A DNA stretch of 64,000 bases from an uncultured Muribaculaceae bacterium (GTDB lineage: Bacteria > Bacteroidota > Bacteroidia > Bacteroidales > Muribaculaceae): assembly GCA_910579845.1 (NCBI GenBank), contig CAJTWL010000007.1, positions 1 to 64,000 on the forward strand. Reading direction: 5' to 3'. A program made the translations under genes and the position numbers. Below the pieces are notes generated by a model. It did no database searches. It saw nothing but the letters and a program-made list of their open reading frames with translations, and was not told where the DNA came from. Positions within the stretch are counted from its first letter, which is position 1, and the number at the start of each line of letters is the position of its first letter. Positions 53,756 to 63,165 of the stretch are shown here, piece after piece.

Positions 53756-56566
53756 ATGAAAAAAATATTAATTATTGCAATGCTAATCTTTGCAATCGGT
53801 AATTCAGCGTTTGCTATTACTCCAAATGAAAACGGGATATATGAAATTGCCAATGCATCGCAACTTGAAGAATTCGCAGCCATTGTTAATTCAGGTCAGA
53901 ATACGACAAATGCTGTACTTACAAGTAACATAGATATGAACGGTGTCACACACACACCAATCGGAAATTCGAGCAATGTTCCATATAAAGGAGTATTTAA
54001 CGGAAGATTCCATAAAATTTCAAATCTTAAATTAGGTGATGGAAATAGTGAAAATGTTGCTCTTTTCGGATTTGCCGGATCAGGTGCAAAAATATGTAAT
54101 CTTATAATAGATAAAAATTCATCATTTTCCGGGCGGGATCATTGTGCGTCATTTGTATCCCGGTGTTGTGACACAGAGAAGGGAGTTGCGGAATTTTCAT
54201 GTCTTGGCACCTCCGCATCTGTCAAAGCATATAGTACAGACTCCTCAAAAGGTCATGCATCCGGTTTAGTGGGTGTTTCAGACGGTAATGTCGCTTATAG
54301 ATTTAGTAATTGTTACAACCTTGGCGCTGTTCGTGGCGTTACAGTGGGTGGAATGTCATGTGGCGCCCCGACAGCAGTATGTCATTCATGTTTTACGGTT
54401 ACCGATGTAAAGGTTCAGGCAACAGCTTCTTCCGGTGCAAAAAATCCATCCCCTGTTGGTTATGTTTTTATCAAAGGTGTTGTCGATTTCTCCGAAGGCT
54501 GGGGATATAATTTTTTCTTTGGTAGTAATACTGATGAAATCTTTTATCCGAGTATTACTCAGTCTGCCAAGAAATGGACAGATCTGACAAAGCCTTATTC
54601 TCCAGGTAATCATGGTGTATATAAAGTCCTTGCTGCCGACTGGAGTAGCACAGGACAACTATGCTGGTATCTGAATAATTGTTCATCAGATGATCCGGTA
54701 TGGGGACAAGATCTTACTAAAGATGAATTTCCTACATTTATGCCTGGAACGCCCGTAGTTGTTAAAGAAAACGGTATATATAAAAACAATGGCGTGACAA
54801 TTTCTGGTGATTATGACAATGATCCGGGAAATGATAAAGTAACGTTGACAGGAAAAGTCCTTTGTGGCAATTCTCCGGTTGTCGGAGCACAGGTTTCAGA
54901 TGGAATAAATGTGACGCTTACCGATGAAAACGGGTGCTATAATATTAAATCTGCTAAAGAGACAGGGATGGTTTTTGTATGTAACCCGAAAGGTTATAAA
55001 TATGTTTTCAAAAACCGTGAACCTCAGTTTTATCATCGTGTCGATGATAAAAATCCATCAAAAGTCGAGGAATGTAATTTTGAACTTGAAAGAGACAATG
55101 CTACGGATCATGCAGTTCTTATGATTGCAGACATCCAGATATGTGGGCGAATTGATGATCAATATTTGTTTCGTGATAAGACGATACCTGATATAAATGA
55201 GACTATTGCCAAGCAACGTAAAGATGGGAAAGGAGTATATATTATTACTTTAGGAGATCAATCATATAATACCTACTGGGGTACAAAAGGTATTGGAATA
55301 CCTGAAACGGCAGCCTTCATGGAAGGGATGACTCCTGATGCTATCTTTAATTGTATGGGCAATCATGATAATGATCCTGCTGTTGCGGGTGATTGGGACG
55401 CTTCGCTAAAATATAGACAGCAATGGGGACCTACATATTATTCATTTAATATAGGGAACTTTCATTATGTCGTGCTTGACAATATTCTGTTTGATAATCC
55501 AAACAAAGATAATAAATATGAAATCGGTATAACGGACACAATGTTCGGTTGGCTTAATAAGGATCTTTCGAATATTTCAAAAGATACCCCGGTTGTGATA
55601 TGTATGCATGCTCCTTTATTCCGTCGTCCTCAGTGCTCAGAACCTAACGTTCCTAAGGCACCATCATATCGCTATGATTACGGAACCAGATTAGCCAATT
55701 ATCTCAGAAGTTTTGAGAATATATATGTTTTCACAGGTCATGCGCATACTTGCCATACTGAATCTAATGCAAATATCAGAGAGTATAATGTAGGAGCTCC
55801 CGGAGGTAATTTGTGGTGGACAGGTCATTTTACTGAAAATAATTTTGTGTGTTCGGATGGCGCAGCCGGTGGCTATAGAATCGTAGAAACTTCCGGCAAC
55901 GATATGAAAACTATTTATAAGAGTATCGGCTTTGATGATGATTATCAATTCCGAGCATATGATTTAAATAATTGCTATATTACTGCTGAAAGATTCGCAC
56001 CTTCTTACAAAAATCCGTCTGACATAGATACTTGGCTTGCCAATGGATATGGATATGATAAGACGGATTATAATCCGGATGGCTCAGCCAAGATGCCAAA
56101 CCGTATTTTAATTAATGTTTTCGGATATGATCCCCAATGGAATGTTGAGGTTTTTGAGGCTGGAAAATCAATTAAAGTCGATCGCATCAGCACGTATGAT
56201 CCTTTCTCTATGATTTCAGACGGATGCCAAAGATTTGAAAAAACGGGACACAATACAGCAGGAAATCCCACACTTAATTCACACATGTTTATTGCTCAGG
56301 CTACTTCGCCGACATCAACTCTTACTATTAAAGTGACAGACGAGAATGGAGTTGTTCATTCACGCATAATGCAGCGACCTAAGGAGTTCTCGATAAATGA
56401 ATATCTACCTTCCAAAGAAATGAGTTCTATAATAGATATAGAGGATGAAACAGAGATAATGTCACCTGAGTATTATGATTTGACCGGTTCAAGAGTAAAA
56501 GAACCTACAAATGGTATATATATTATGCGTATAGGAGGAAAGTGTAAAAAGATTCTGGTAAAATAA
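53756..56566 (+). CDS. Secreted multidomain calcineurin-like phosphoesterase with Por-type tail
   Basis: 936 residues from the ATG at 53756, which begins a proper signal peptide (MKKILIIAMLIFAIG); the open frame extends 20 codons upstream. Residues ~20-310 form a repetitive GLUG/beta-solenoid-like region (ENVALFGFAGSGAKICNLII). A carboxypeptidase-regulatory-like domain lies at ~365-450 (VTLTGKVLCGNSPVVGAQVS), then the metallophosphoesterase domain (~455-690): MIADIQI, LGDQSY, NCMGNHDND, VVICMHAPLF, TGHAHTCH. The first motif has Gln where the second enzyme has His (DIQ versus DVH). A C-terminal domain follows, and a tail YYDLTGSRVKEPTNGIYIMR of Por/T9SS type. Substrate unknown. Confidence 0.82.
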   Translation: MKKILIIAMLIFAIGNSAFAITPNENGIYEIANASQLEEFAAIVNSGQNTTNAVLTSNIDMNGVTHTPIGNSSNVPYKGVFNGRFHKISNLKLGDGNSENVALFGFAGSGAKICNLIIDKNSSFSGRDHCASFVSRCCDTEKGVAEFSCLGTSASVKAYSTDSSKGHASGLVGVSDGNVAYRFSNCYNLGAVRGVTVGGMSCGAPTAVCHSCFTVTDVKVQATASSGAKNPSPVGYVFIKGVVDFSEGWGYNFFFGSNTDEIFYPSITQSAKKWTDLTKPYSPGNHGVYKVLAADWSSTGQLCWYLNNCSSDDPVWGQDLTKDEFPTFMPGTPVVVKENGIYKNNGVTISGDYDNDPGNDKVTLTGKVLCGNSPVVGAQVSDGINVTLTDENGCYNIKSAKETGMVFVCNPKGYKYVFKNREPQFYHRVDDKNPSKVEECNFELERDNATDHAVLMIADIQICGRIDDQYLFRDKTIPDINETIAKQRKDGKGVYIITLGDQSYNTYWGTKGIGIPETAAFMEGMTPDAIFNCMGNHDNDPAVAGDWDASLKYRQQWGPTYYSFNIGNFHYVVLDNILFDNPNKDNKYEIGITDTMFGWLNKDLSNISKDTPVVICMHAPLFRRPQCSEPNVPKAPSYRYDYGTRLANYLRSFENIYVFTGHAHTCHTESNANIREYNVGAPGGNLWWTGHFTENNFVCSDGAAGGYRIVETSGNDMKTIYKSIGFDDDYQFRAYDLNNCYITAERFAPSYKNPSDIDTWLANGYGYDKTDYNPDGSAKMPNRILINVFGYDPQWNVEVFEAGKSIKVDRISTYDPFSMISDGCQRFEKTGHNTAGNPTLNSHMFIAQATSPTSTLTIKVTDENGVVHSRIMQRPKEFSINEYLPSKEMSSIIDIEDETEIMSPEYYDLTGSRVKEPTNGIYIMRIGGKCKKILVK

Positions 56567-56629
56567 TAGCATATATAAGCTGTTTTAGCATGTTGTAATA
56601 ACTTTTTTAACAATAATATCATAACTTTA

Positions 56630-58348
56630 ATGAATTCTATTAAATTAACATTGATGACATTGGGACTGACATCTGTTGTTTGTCTGAATGCGCAATCCAC
56701 TTTTAATTCATCGCTGCCGGTGAAACCCGGTAAAGGGGTTACGGTTGCAGGTACAGTTGAATGTGACGGAAAGCCTGTAGCCGGTGTCGTTGTATCTGAC
56801 GGATATGAAGTAACAAAAACTGACAAAAAAGGAGCTTACTATTTGAAATCTGCAAAACAGAATCCGCAGGTTTTCATTACCTCTCCATCGGGATATGAAG
56901 TCTATAGAGAAGATGCTGTTCCTGAATTCTGGGCTGATTTCATACAGCCGTCGGACAAGTATGAACGCCACGACTTTAGACTTAAAAAGATAGATAACAC
57001 AAAACATGCTACTATTCTCATAACGGATGTGCACCTCGCAAATCAGCGTAACGATGTGAATATATTTGCTAATGATTATGTTGATAGAATACGCGAAGAA
57101 GTCAAGAAATATAATGAAAGGGGGATTCCTGTTTATACACTTAATTTAGGTGATGCTTCGTGGGATATATACTGGTACGGACATAAGTTTGACATATCGG
57201 ATTTTCGTAAAGTATTAAAAGATTCGAATTATCCGACAGCAGTCTACAGCTGTATGGGAAATCATGATAACGATGCAAAGACACAACCCGGTGAAAATGC
57301 GGATTTCGAGGCATCACTCCCCTATCAAAAGGTGATGGGACCGCGTTATTATTCCCAGAATATCGGCGGTGTGCACTATGTATTTCTTGATAACATTCAT
57401 TACATCAATAATGTCGCAGATAATCCTACATATTATGAAATAAAGAATAAACGTAATTATGTAGAAGATTTTACACCGGAACAGCTTGCGTGGTTGAGAA
57501 AGGATCTTGCCAACGTATCATACGACACTCCGGTTATTGTTGCAATGCATGGTCCGATGTTCCGTCGTAAGCCATATAATTATAAACCGTCATGGTCTCA
57601 TGTCGCTGATGATATCTATATTCGTACAGATAATGAGAGTACACGTGAACTGATGAGTATTCTCAAACCCTATAAAAATGTACACACAGTTTGTGGTCAT
57701 TCTCATAATCAATGCCTTATCCGTCTTCCTGAAAACATACAGAATCTAACCGAACATAATATTTCAGGTACATGTGGATCCTGGTGGAAAACCCGTGCCA
57801 CCGGTCTTAAAAATCTTTGCCCGGATGGGACTCCTGCCGCATTTGAGGTATTAACGGCGGATGGTCCTGAAATAAAATGGGAGCATAGACCATTTGAATA
57901 TGTTCCTGAAAAGAAATTCTTTGCATGGGATATGAATGGTGTTAAAGAATATTTCAGGAATGACGCAGAGATACAGGCATTTCTGAAAATGTATCCAAAG
58001 TGGACAGATTATAGCGAAGTGCCTGAAAACTATGTATATGTGAACTTGTGGGAATGGGATCCGGACGGCACCCTTACAATTATGGAGAATGGCAAAGAAT
58101 TGCCCGTAGAGATTGTAAATGAGGAGAATCCGATATATACAGCGTCTTATATGGTAAGAAACACCATTTGGCTGAATTTATGGAATAATGCAGGATATCA
58201 GACTCCCCGTAAATACCAGCTGTTCCGTGCAAAAGCTTCAACTTCCGATGCTCCTATAGAAATTAAATGGAAAGATTATTTTGGCAATGAGACAAAATCT
58301 ATTCTAAATCGACCCGCAACCTTCACATTGGAGTCGCTGAAGGACTAA
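56630..58348 (+). CDS. Secreted calcineurin-like phosphoesterase
   Basis: 572 residues with signal peptide (LTLMTLGLTSVVCLNAQS). N-terminal beta-domain (~35-115: VTVAGTVECDGKPVAGVVVS), catalytic domain (~120-375) with ITDVHLA, LGDASWDIYW, SCMGNHDND, VIVAMHGPMFRR and VCGHSHN, then a C-terminal domain with FAWDMNGVKEYF and VYVNLWEWDPDGTL. It parallels the core of the 936-residue enzyme upstream but lacks the solenoid and the tail. The 63-base gap and the shared terminator suggest one transcript and an ancient tandem duplication. Confidence 0.87.
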   Translation: MNSIKLTLMTLGLTSVVCLNAQSTFNSSLPVKPGKGVTVAGTVECDGKPVAGVVVSDGYEVTKTDKKGAYYLKSAKQNPQVFITSPSGYEVYREDAVPEFWADFIQPSDKYERHDFRLKKIDNTKHATILITDVHLANQRNDVNIFANDYVDRIREEVKKYNERGIPVYTLNLGDASWDIYWYGHKFDISDFRKVLKDSNYPTAVYSCMGNHDNDAKTQPGENADFEASLPYQKVMGPRYYSQNIGGVHYVFLDNIHYINNVADNPTYYEIKNKRNYVEDFTPEQLAWLRKDLANVSYDTPVIVAMHGPMFRRKPYNYKPSWSHVADDIYIRTDNESTRELMSILKPYKNVHTVCGHSHNQCLIRLPENIQNLTEHNISGTCGSWWKTRATGLKNLCPDGTPAAFEVLTADGPEIKWEHRPFEYVPEKKFFAWDMNGVKEYFRNDAEIQAFLKMYPKWTDYSEVPENYVYVNLWEWDPDGTLTIMENGKELPVEIVNEENPIYTASYMVRNTIWLNLWNNAGYQTPRKYQLFRAKASTSDAPIEIKWKDYFGNETKSILNRPATFTLESLKD

Positions 58349-58367
58349 TCGGCAAATTTATAAAATT

Positions 58368-58411
58368 AAAACGGGGCAAGCTATATTAATAAAAGCTTGC
58401 CCCCGTTTTTT
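58368..58411 (+). terminator. Terminator after the phosphoesterase pair
   Basis: AAAACGGGGCAAGCT (58368-58382) pairs with AGCTTGCCCCCGTTTT (from 58394; one extra C), followed by a T run. Confidence 0.9.
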
Positions 58412-58424
58412 ACTCATTATTTAT

Positions 58425-59096
58425 TTAGCTTATTGCCTGGCGGAATGCCGGGACGGTATCAGAAAGTTTCATCCCTTTTCTGTATATACCGGCGGTACCC
58501 CCGACAAAGATGGATGCCCCATCTTTTGCCATCTTCTTCGCACGTTCGCAACTTACACTGCCGTCGACACTTATTTCGATATTATTATAACCGTTGGAAT
58601 CAAGAAAATTTCTTGTTTCTCCAACTTTATCCAAAATGCCGTCTATAAGTTTCCCCCCTGCAAAGCCAGGTCGTACAAGCATAAGAGTCACTGTATCAAG
58701 TATAGGAAGATACTGTTTCAAAGTTTCAACTGGCGTTTCAGGACTGACTGCCATTCCAAAAGCCACCCCTTTTTCTGCAAGATAATCTTTTATAGGCTTG
58801 GCATTTATCCCAAGTTCAACATGAATTGTAACTATATCTCCTTTGCGTAGATCCATGTGCTGTATGAGAGAGAAAGGATCATCTGCCATCAGATGTATGT
58901 CCAAAGGCATATCCGTCACATCATGCATAGCTTTTATGAAATCCAAGCCAAACGTCAGATTAGGTACGAAATGTGCATCCATTACATCAACATGCAGCAT
59001 ATCCACACCGTTTCTCTTCAATTCAATTATATCCGCACCTAGGTTCATTAGATCAGAACACATTACCGATACAGATATCTTGTTTTTGTAAGTCAT
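58425..59096 (-). CDS. Ribulose-phosphate/allulose-6-phosphate 3-epimerase family protein
   Basis: 223 residues, TIM barrel. SVMCSDLMNLGADI, MLHVDVMDAHFVPNLTFG (metal ligands), MPLDIHLMADDP, and the C-terminal ISVDGSVS phosphate region. The start MCSDL and FVPNLT are closer to AlsE-type hexulose-6-P epimerases than to Rpe. The loop reads MLVRPGFAGGKLI where most family members have V(D/N)PGFAGQ, so substrate preference may be altered. It follows the CDF gene by 31 bases. Confidence 0.75.
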   Translation of the reverse strand: MTYKNKISVSVMCSDLMNLGADIIELKRNGVDMLHVDVMDAHFVPNLTFGLDFIKAMHDVTDMPLDIHLMADDPFSLIQHMDLRKGDIVTIHVELGINAKPIKDYLAEKGVAFGMAVSPETPVETLKQYLPILDTVTLMLVRPGFAGGKLIDGILDKVGETRNFLDSNGYNNIEISVDGSVSCERAKKMAKDGASIFVGGTAGIYRKGMKLSDTVPAFRQAIS

Positions 59097-59127
59097 TGTG
59101 AGTTAAATTGGTTTATATAAAGAAATT

Positions 59128-60021
59128 TTATTCAATAGCTGTGTGTGATTCCAGTTCCGGTTCAATATGAACATATATAATCGTATCGGGACCAAACTTT
59201 TCATGTAGTTTGAATTCAACTCCTGAGGCGATTTCATGCGCTGCACGCACCGTGATATCGGGATCGACATGTATATTAACATCTACTATAAAAGAATGAC
59301 CGTTTCTGCGTGCGCGAAGGTTATGTGCCCGTTTCACACCGTTTACCGATTTGATTATGTCAAGAATTTCGGATCTTTGTTTCTCCGGCAGACCCGCTTC
59401 AAGCAATTCATTAATGGAAGGACGAGCAAGTTTTAAAGCCGCTATTGCAATAAGTATTGCTATTAAGATAGCGGCTAATGGATCTAATATTCTCCAAGTT
59501 TCGCCTAAAAAGTATGAGGCTGATACTCCGACAAGTGTAGCTATTGATGATAAGGAATCGCTTCTGTGGTGCCATGCGTTTGCAATCAGCACACTTGAAT
59601 CAAGCTTATTGCCATATTTTATTGTGTATCTAAAGCAGTATTCTTTAGATATTATTGATAATACAGCAATAACAATTGTCCAAATATTGGGTTTTGGGAG
59701 AGTTGTGCCCTGAATATATTTATTAATGGTAATTCCACCTTCAATACCTATATATATGGCTACAATGAGAAGTATGAGCCCAATCATAACAGAGGCTATT
59801 GTTTCATATTTGCCGTGTCCGTATGGATGATCAGGGTCAGCTTTCTTATATGCAATACTGACAAAGAACAAGACAATAAAATCTGAAATAAAATCGCTTA
59901 CCGAATGATATCCGTCTGCGACAAGAGCATCACTATGACCCCAATAACCAAAAAATAACTTTAGAAAGACTAACAAGGCATTTATCCAGAAGCCGACAAG
60001 AGTAACTTTCCGGATTATCAT
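59128..60021 (-). CDS. Cation diffusion facilitator (CDF) metal transporter
   Basis: About 297 residues from the ATG at 60021 (MIIRKVTLVGFWINALL); the frame can be extended to 60108 but the extra part is N-rich and unlike the family. Six membrane segments. Metal-site helices ALVADGYHSVSDFISD (HxxxD) and NAWHHRSDSLSS (HxxxD), the DPDHPYGHGKYET loop, and a C-terminal cytoplasmic ferredoxin-like domain (VDVNIHVDPDITVRAAHEIA). Exports Zn2+, Fe2+ or related ions in exchange for H+. Confidence 0.9.
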   Translation of the reverse strand: MIIRKVTLVGFWINALLVFLKLFFGYWGHSDALVADGYHSVSDFISDFIVLFFVSIAYKKADPDHPYGHGKYETIASVMIGLILLIVAIYIGIEGGITINKYIQGTTLPKPNIWTIVIAVLSIISKEYCFRYTIKYGNKLDSSVLIANAWHHRSDSLSSIATLVGVSASYFLGETWRILDPLAAILIAILIAIAALKLARPSINELLEAGLPEKQRSEILDIIKSVNGVKRAHNLRARRNGHSFIVDVNIHVDPDITVRAAHEIASGVEFKLHEKFGPDTIIYVHIEPELESHTAIE

Positions 60022-60154
60022 TACATTGTTATTTATTACCTTATTATTCAAAATAAAATTATTGAAATTATTAAACACCTTCTTATTTCCTGTAAAACAG
60101 GTTAACATACAACTTTAGGATCAACATTATCAATATTCGTATAATATTAACAAA

Positions 60155-60180
60155 AAAAGTCGAGATTTTACTCGACTTTT
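60155..60180 (-). terminator. tRNA-Gln terminator
   Basis: AAAAGTCGAG (60155-60164) pairs perfectly with CTCGACTTTT (60171-60180), six-base loop. On the minus strand it ends in a T run right behind the tRNA. Confidence 0.9.
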
Positions 60181-60181
60181 A

Positions 60182-60254
60182 GTTGCCTTGGAAAGACTCG
60201 AACTCTCACAAACGGAACCAGAATCCGGTGTGCTACCATTACACCACAAGGCAA
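60182..60254 (-). tRNA. tRNA-Gln (anticodon CTG)
   Basis: 73 nt. Acceptor TTGCCTT pairs with AAGGCAA; anticodon loop TTCTGGT gives CTG; anticodon stem CGGA/TCCG. The T-arm loop TTCGAGT is intact. No encoded CCA. Confidence 0.92.
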
Positions 60255-60298
60255 TATTTAATCTCAAGAACAGTAGTTCTTTTGTCCTTTTGACACTG

Positions 60299-60329
60299 CA
60301 AAGTTATATCAATATTTTTAATTGACAAA
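60299..60329 (-). promoter_or_regulatory. tRNA-Gln promoter
   Basis: On the minus strand TTTG (60326-60329), 19 bases, TAACTTTG (60299-60306): a consensus Bacteroidetes promoter. It starts only 20 bases past the NlpC/P60 stop codon. Confidence 0.8.
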
Positions 60330-60348
60330 ATATTTTAATTAAAAAAAT

Positions 60349-60960
60349 TTATTCAGTTATAATTCTGCGGGCGCCCAGATACCGACCTTCGTAGTAACCT
60401 GCATAATTATCAATAGTTATACCCTTGCTTGAACTGGCATGTATAAATTTGAATTTTCCGGTCGAATTGTCTGCCGATACAACTATACCTACATGTCCCA
60501 CGGATTTCCCACTCCTGCGGCTTGTGAAAAATACAAGATCTCCTTGTTGTAATTCATTTTTATTTACACTTTCACCTTGCAGGAATTGTGCTTTGCTTGA
60601 CGGGCTAAGATTGATTCCAAATTGCCGGTATACATAACTGGAGAATCCAGAGCAATCAAATGCTCTTGGACCTTTTGAACCTCTCGAGTATGGTTTCCCG
60701 ATGTGCTTTCTTGCTTCGGTAAGCAAATCAGACAGCATGCCGAGATTCTCCGTGCTTAATTTTTGCTCGCTTTCTCTAAGAGCGATGTCTTTTTTCAGCA
60801 GGTCTGCCACTACGCTTTTATCCATTCCGGATTTGACATTTGCAAGTTTCTCCTTGTGTAGATTAGCTCTTGCAGATGCCGATTTTTTTGTGTTTTGAGC
60901 GTTAATTGCTGCAAAACAAAGAACAATTGATATTGCAGTGAGATATTGTCTGAAATTCAT
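60349..60960 (-). CDS. NlpC/P60 (C40) cell-wall endopeptidase
   Basis: 203 residues with a signal peptide ending INAQ. A helical basic spacer (~25-75) precedes the C40 domain. Catalytic Cys103 in FDCSGFSSYVYRQFG, His156 in VGHVGIV, third polar residue His174 in FIHASSS. Cleaves gamma-D-Glu-diaminopimelate bonds in peptidoglycan stem peptides. Single gene, upstream region occupied by nested repeats. Confidence 0.92.
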   Translation of the reverse strand: MNFRQYLTAISIVLCFAAINAQNTKKSASARANLHKEKLANVKSGMDKSVVADLLKKDIALRESEQKLSTENLGMLSDLLTEARKHIGKPYSRGSKGPRAFDCSGFSSYVYRQFGINLSPSSKAQFLQGESVNKNELQQGDLVFFTSRRSGKSVGHVGIVVSADNSTGKFKFIHASSSKGITIDNYAGYYEGRYLGARRIITE

Positions 60961-61043
60961 GATTATTCGATTAGCGTTTTCCTCTATTTGTAATTCAATA
61001 AATAATGAGGTGCTTTTGCGTATATACTATATGGTTAAAAGTA

Positions 61044-61445
61044 TATTATGAAGTGATTTAAACTTTTTGCGAAAACCTAGAGTATGTTTACTTTTAAACC
61101 AAATTAAACATTAATAAAGAGTATGGTAATTTTTGATTTCATCACAAACAATCCTTCGGGTGCTTTTCCAAGATTCATTCAGTCACATAGCCCGCTATGC
61201 TCCCTCCTGAATCTTGAAAAATCCCTCCGAAGTCTCTGTCTGTGCTAAAATCATTTAAAAGTAAACTTACTCTTAACGAAAGTGAATTTATGTATTCTTC
61301 GAGGTCAATCTTCATCAATATTCTGGCATCTTCCGTCCATTTCATCGGTTGCATAGCCCGCTGTGTTCCATCTTCAAGAACCGGAATCTGCTCAGAATCT
61401 TAAATGAACTTTAAACTCGAAAAAAAGTTAAATCACTTCTATTAT
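61044..61445 (-). repeat. Older fold-back element interrupted by copy D
   Basis: Outer arms GAAGTGATTTAAACTTTTT (from 61050) and the complement of GAAGTGATTTAACTTTTT (to 61439) enclose copy D. TATTAT flanks both ends (61044-61049, 61440-61445). On the minus strand it keeps a diverged core: GATGGAACACAGCGGGCTAT followed by GCAACCGATGAAAT. Its left arm and core were split by insertion of copy D. The surrounding 60961-61043 and 61446-61678 are AT-rich with no gene or clear promoter. Confidence 0.65.
61077..61275 (-). repeat. Fold-back repeat, copy D
   Basis: Arms AGAGTATGTTTACTTTTAAA (61079-61098) and TTTAAAAGTAAACTTACTCT (61254-61273), one mismatch, between CTA and TTA. Inner helix CAAGATTCA/TGAATCTTG and apical GCATAG/CTATGT on the minus strand. 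Inserted into the older element around it. Confidence 0.85.
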
Positions 61446-61678
61446 TGATGCAAATATAATATAAACGTGGTCTAATTGCAAATTTTAAATACTTGTAATA
61501 CAATTTTTAAAAATAATTATATTTTAGCACGCCTTTAAGTTTTGTGTGCCTTTAAGTTAAATTAATAGACAGATACTTGTAATAAAGGCTAATAATTAAT
61601 AATTTAGTGCTTGAATAAGATAAAATGTAAGGTTTTACAATAAAACCTTAAACCTATACTTTAATACAATCAACTGAT

Positions 61679-63127
61679 ATGACTAAAAATCATCTAATTG
61701 CGTTGCTGACGTCTTTAGCGGTGCCCAGTACTGCCCTTATAGCAAAAGATAGGATGACTCATAATCCCAATGCCGTGAATGATCAAACAATTTTTCATGC
61801 CTGGAGTTGGAATTTTCCTTCTATAGCAAAGAATATGAAAAGGATCGCAGATGCCGGCTTTTCAATGATTCAGACATCTCCGGTGCAGGAATGTTTTAAT
61901 CCTCCGGGAAGTGGTAAAAAAATATTTGATGAAGATGTGATCGAAGGAAATTGGTATTACTATTACCAGCCAACTGATTGGAAGATCGGTAACAATATAG
62001 TTGGTTCCAAGGCAGAAATGCAGGAAATGCTTGATTCTGCAAATAAATATAATATCAGGATAATTGTCGATGTTCTCCCTAACCATACTGCTTTTGATAT
62101 AGATGAAGTATCAAATAATCTGTATGCCGCAGCTGGCGGTCGGGATAAGCTTTTTCATTCCAAAGGACTTGACCAAATAAATGATTATACAGACAGAGAG
62201 CAGTGCACACTTTGGGCAATGGGAGGACTGCCTGATGTCAATACTGAGAATCCAGGATTCCAGAAGTATTATATGCAGTTTATGAATGAGCTTATTAAAA
62301 TGGGAGTTCGAGGATTCAGATATGATACGGCAAAACACATCGGGGTGCATTCGGATCCTGTAGACAAGGCTTCAGGTGTCAAGGTTAATGATTTCTGGGA
62401 TGTTGCTACCGGTAGAAAGAGTGTTGGCGGTGTAAAGCTTGCATTGCCTTATGATTCATTATTTGTATATGGAGAAGTATTACAGGATAAAGGAGTGCCG
62501 GAAGCGGAATATGCAGACTATATGGGTCAGACCGCCTCAAATTACGGACATGTGATTCGGGAGATGCTTGAAAAGAGATCATCCAATGGTCTTGATATAA
62601 AGAGTTATCATCACAGTGCGGCTCCGGAATTTCTTACAACGTGGGTTGAAAGCCACGATACATATTGCAATGCCCACGAATCAGCAAATCTTACTGATGA
62701 ACAGATCCGACTTGGATGGGCCATTCTTGCCGCTCGGCAGAATGGCACTCCCCTTTTCTTTAATCGTCCTGCCGGCTCGACAAGAAAAAATTATTGGGGA
62801 AATAATGTGCTCGGCGCTTCAGGAAACGATGAATATTTTCATCCGGAGGTAGTTGCTGTAAATAGATTCCGTAAACAGGTGTCAACAGAAAAAGAGGATA
62901 TCCAGACAAATCCCAATGGAGATGTAATTTTAGTCAACCGTGGCAAAAAGGGAGCGGTCGTTGTCAATATTGGCACGCATGCGGCTTCTCTTGATCTCCC
63001 GACAAGGCTTCCATCCGGGAAATACTTCGATCAGGTTTATAGGAAGGCGTTTGTTGTCAAAAATGGTCGCATCAAAGGTATTCTTGCTCCGGAAAGAAGT
63101 TATGTTATTTTAGCGGATAAAAAGTAG
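61679..63127 (+). CDS. Exported GH13 alpha-amylase-like glycoside hydrolase
   Basis: 482 residues with a weak signal peptide (LIALLTSLAVPSTALIA). GH13 conserved regions: DVLPNH (131-136), GFRYDTAKH with nucleophile Asp216, YGEVLQ with acid/base Glu266, and WVESHDTY with Asp327. A C-terminal beta-domain ends VILADKK. Compact family member similar to bacterial secreted amylases of about 450-480 residues. Hydrolyses alpha-1,4-glucans; no sus genes lie nearby. Confidence 0.9.
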   Translation: MTKNHLIALLTSLAVPSTALIAKDRMTHNPNAVNDQTIFHAWSWNFPSIAKNMKRIADAGFSMIQTSPVQECFNPPGSGKKIFDEDVIEGNWYYYYQPTDWKIGNNIVGSKAEMQEMLDSANKYNIRIIVDVLPNHTAFDIDEVSNNLYAAAGGRDKLFHSKGLDQINDYTDREQCTLWAMGGLPDVNTENPGFQKYYMQFMNELIKMGVRGFRYDTAKHIGVHSDPVDKASGVKVNDFWDVATGRKSVGGVKLALPYDSLFVYGEVLQDKGVPEAEYADYMGQTASNYGHVIREMLEKRSSNGLDIKSYHHSAAPEFLTTWVESHDTYCNAHESANLTDEQIRLGWAILAARQNGTPLFFNRPAGSTRKNYWGNNVLGASGNDEYFHPEVVAVNRFRKQVSTEKEDIQTNPNGDVILVNRGKKGAVVVNIGTHAASLDLPTRLPSGKYFDQVYRKAFVVKNGRIKGILAPERSYVILADKK

Positions 63128-63165
63128 ATAACCTTGATTGAGTAACTGATAAGTATTAAACTATT

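Noticed and set aside
18108..61275. CRISPR array or tandem repeats
   Set aside because: The repeats are dispersed, fold-back and flanked by TTA/TAA; there are no regularly spaced units or cas genes.
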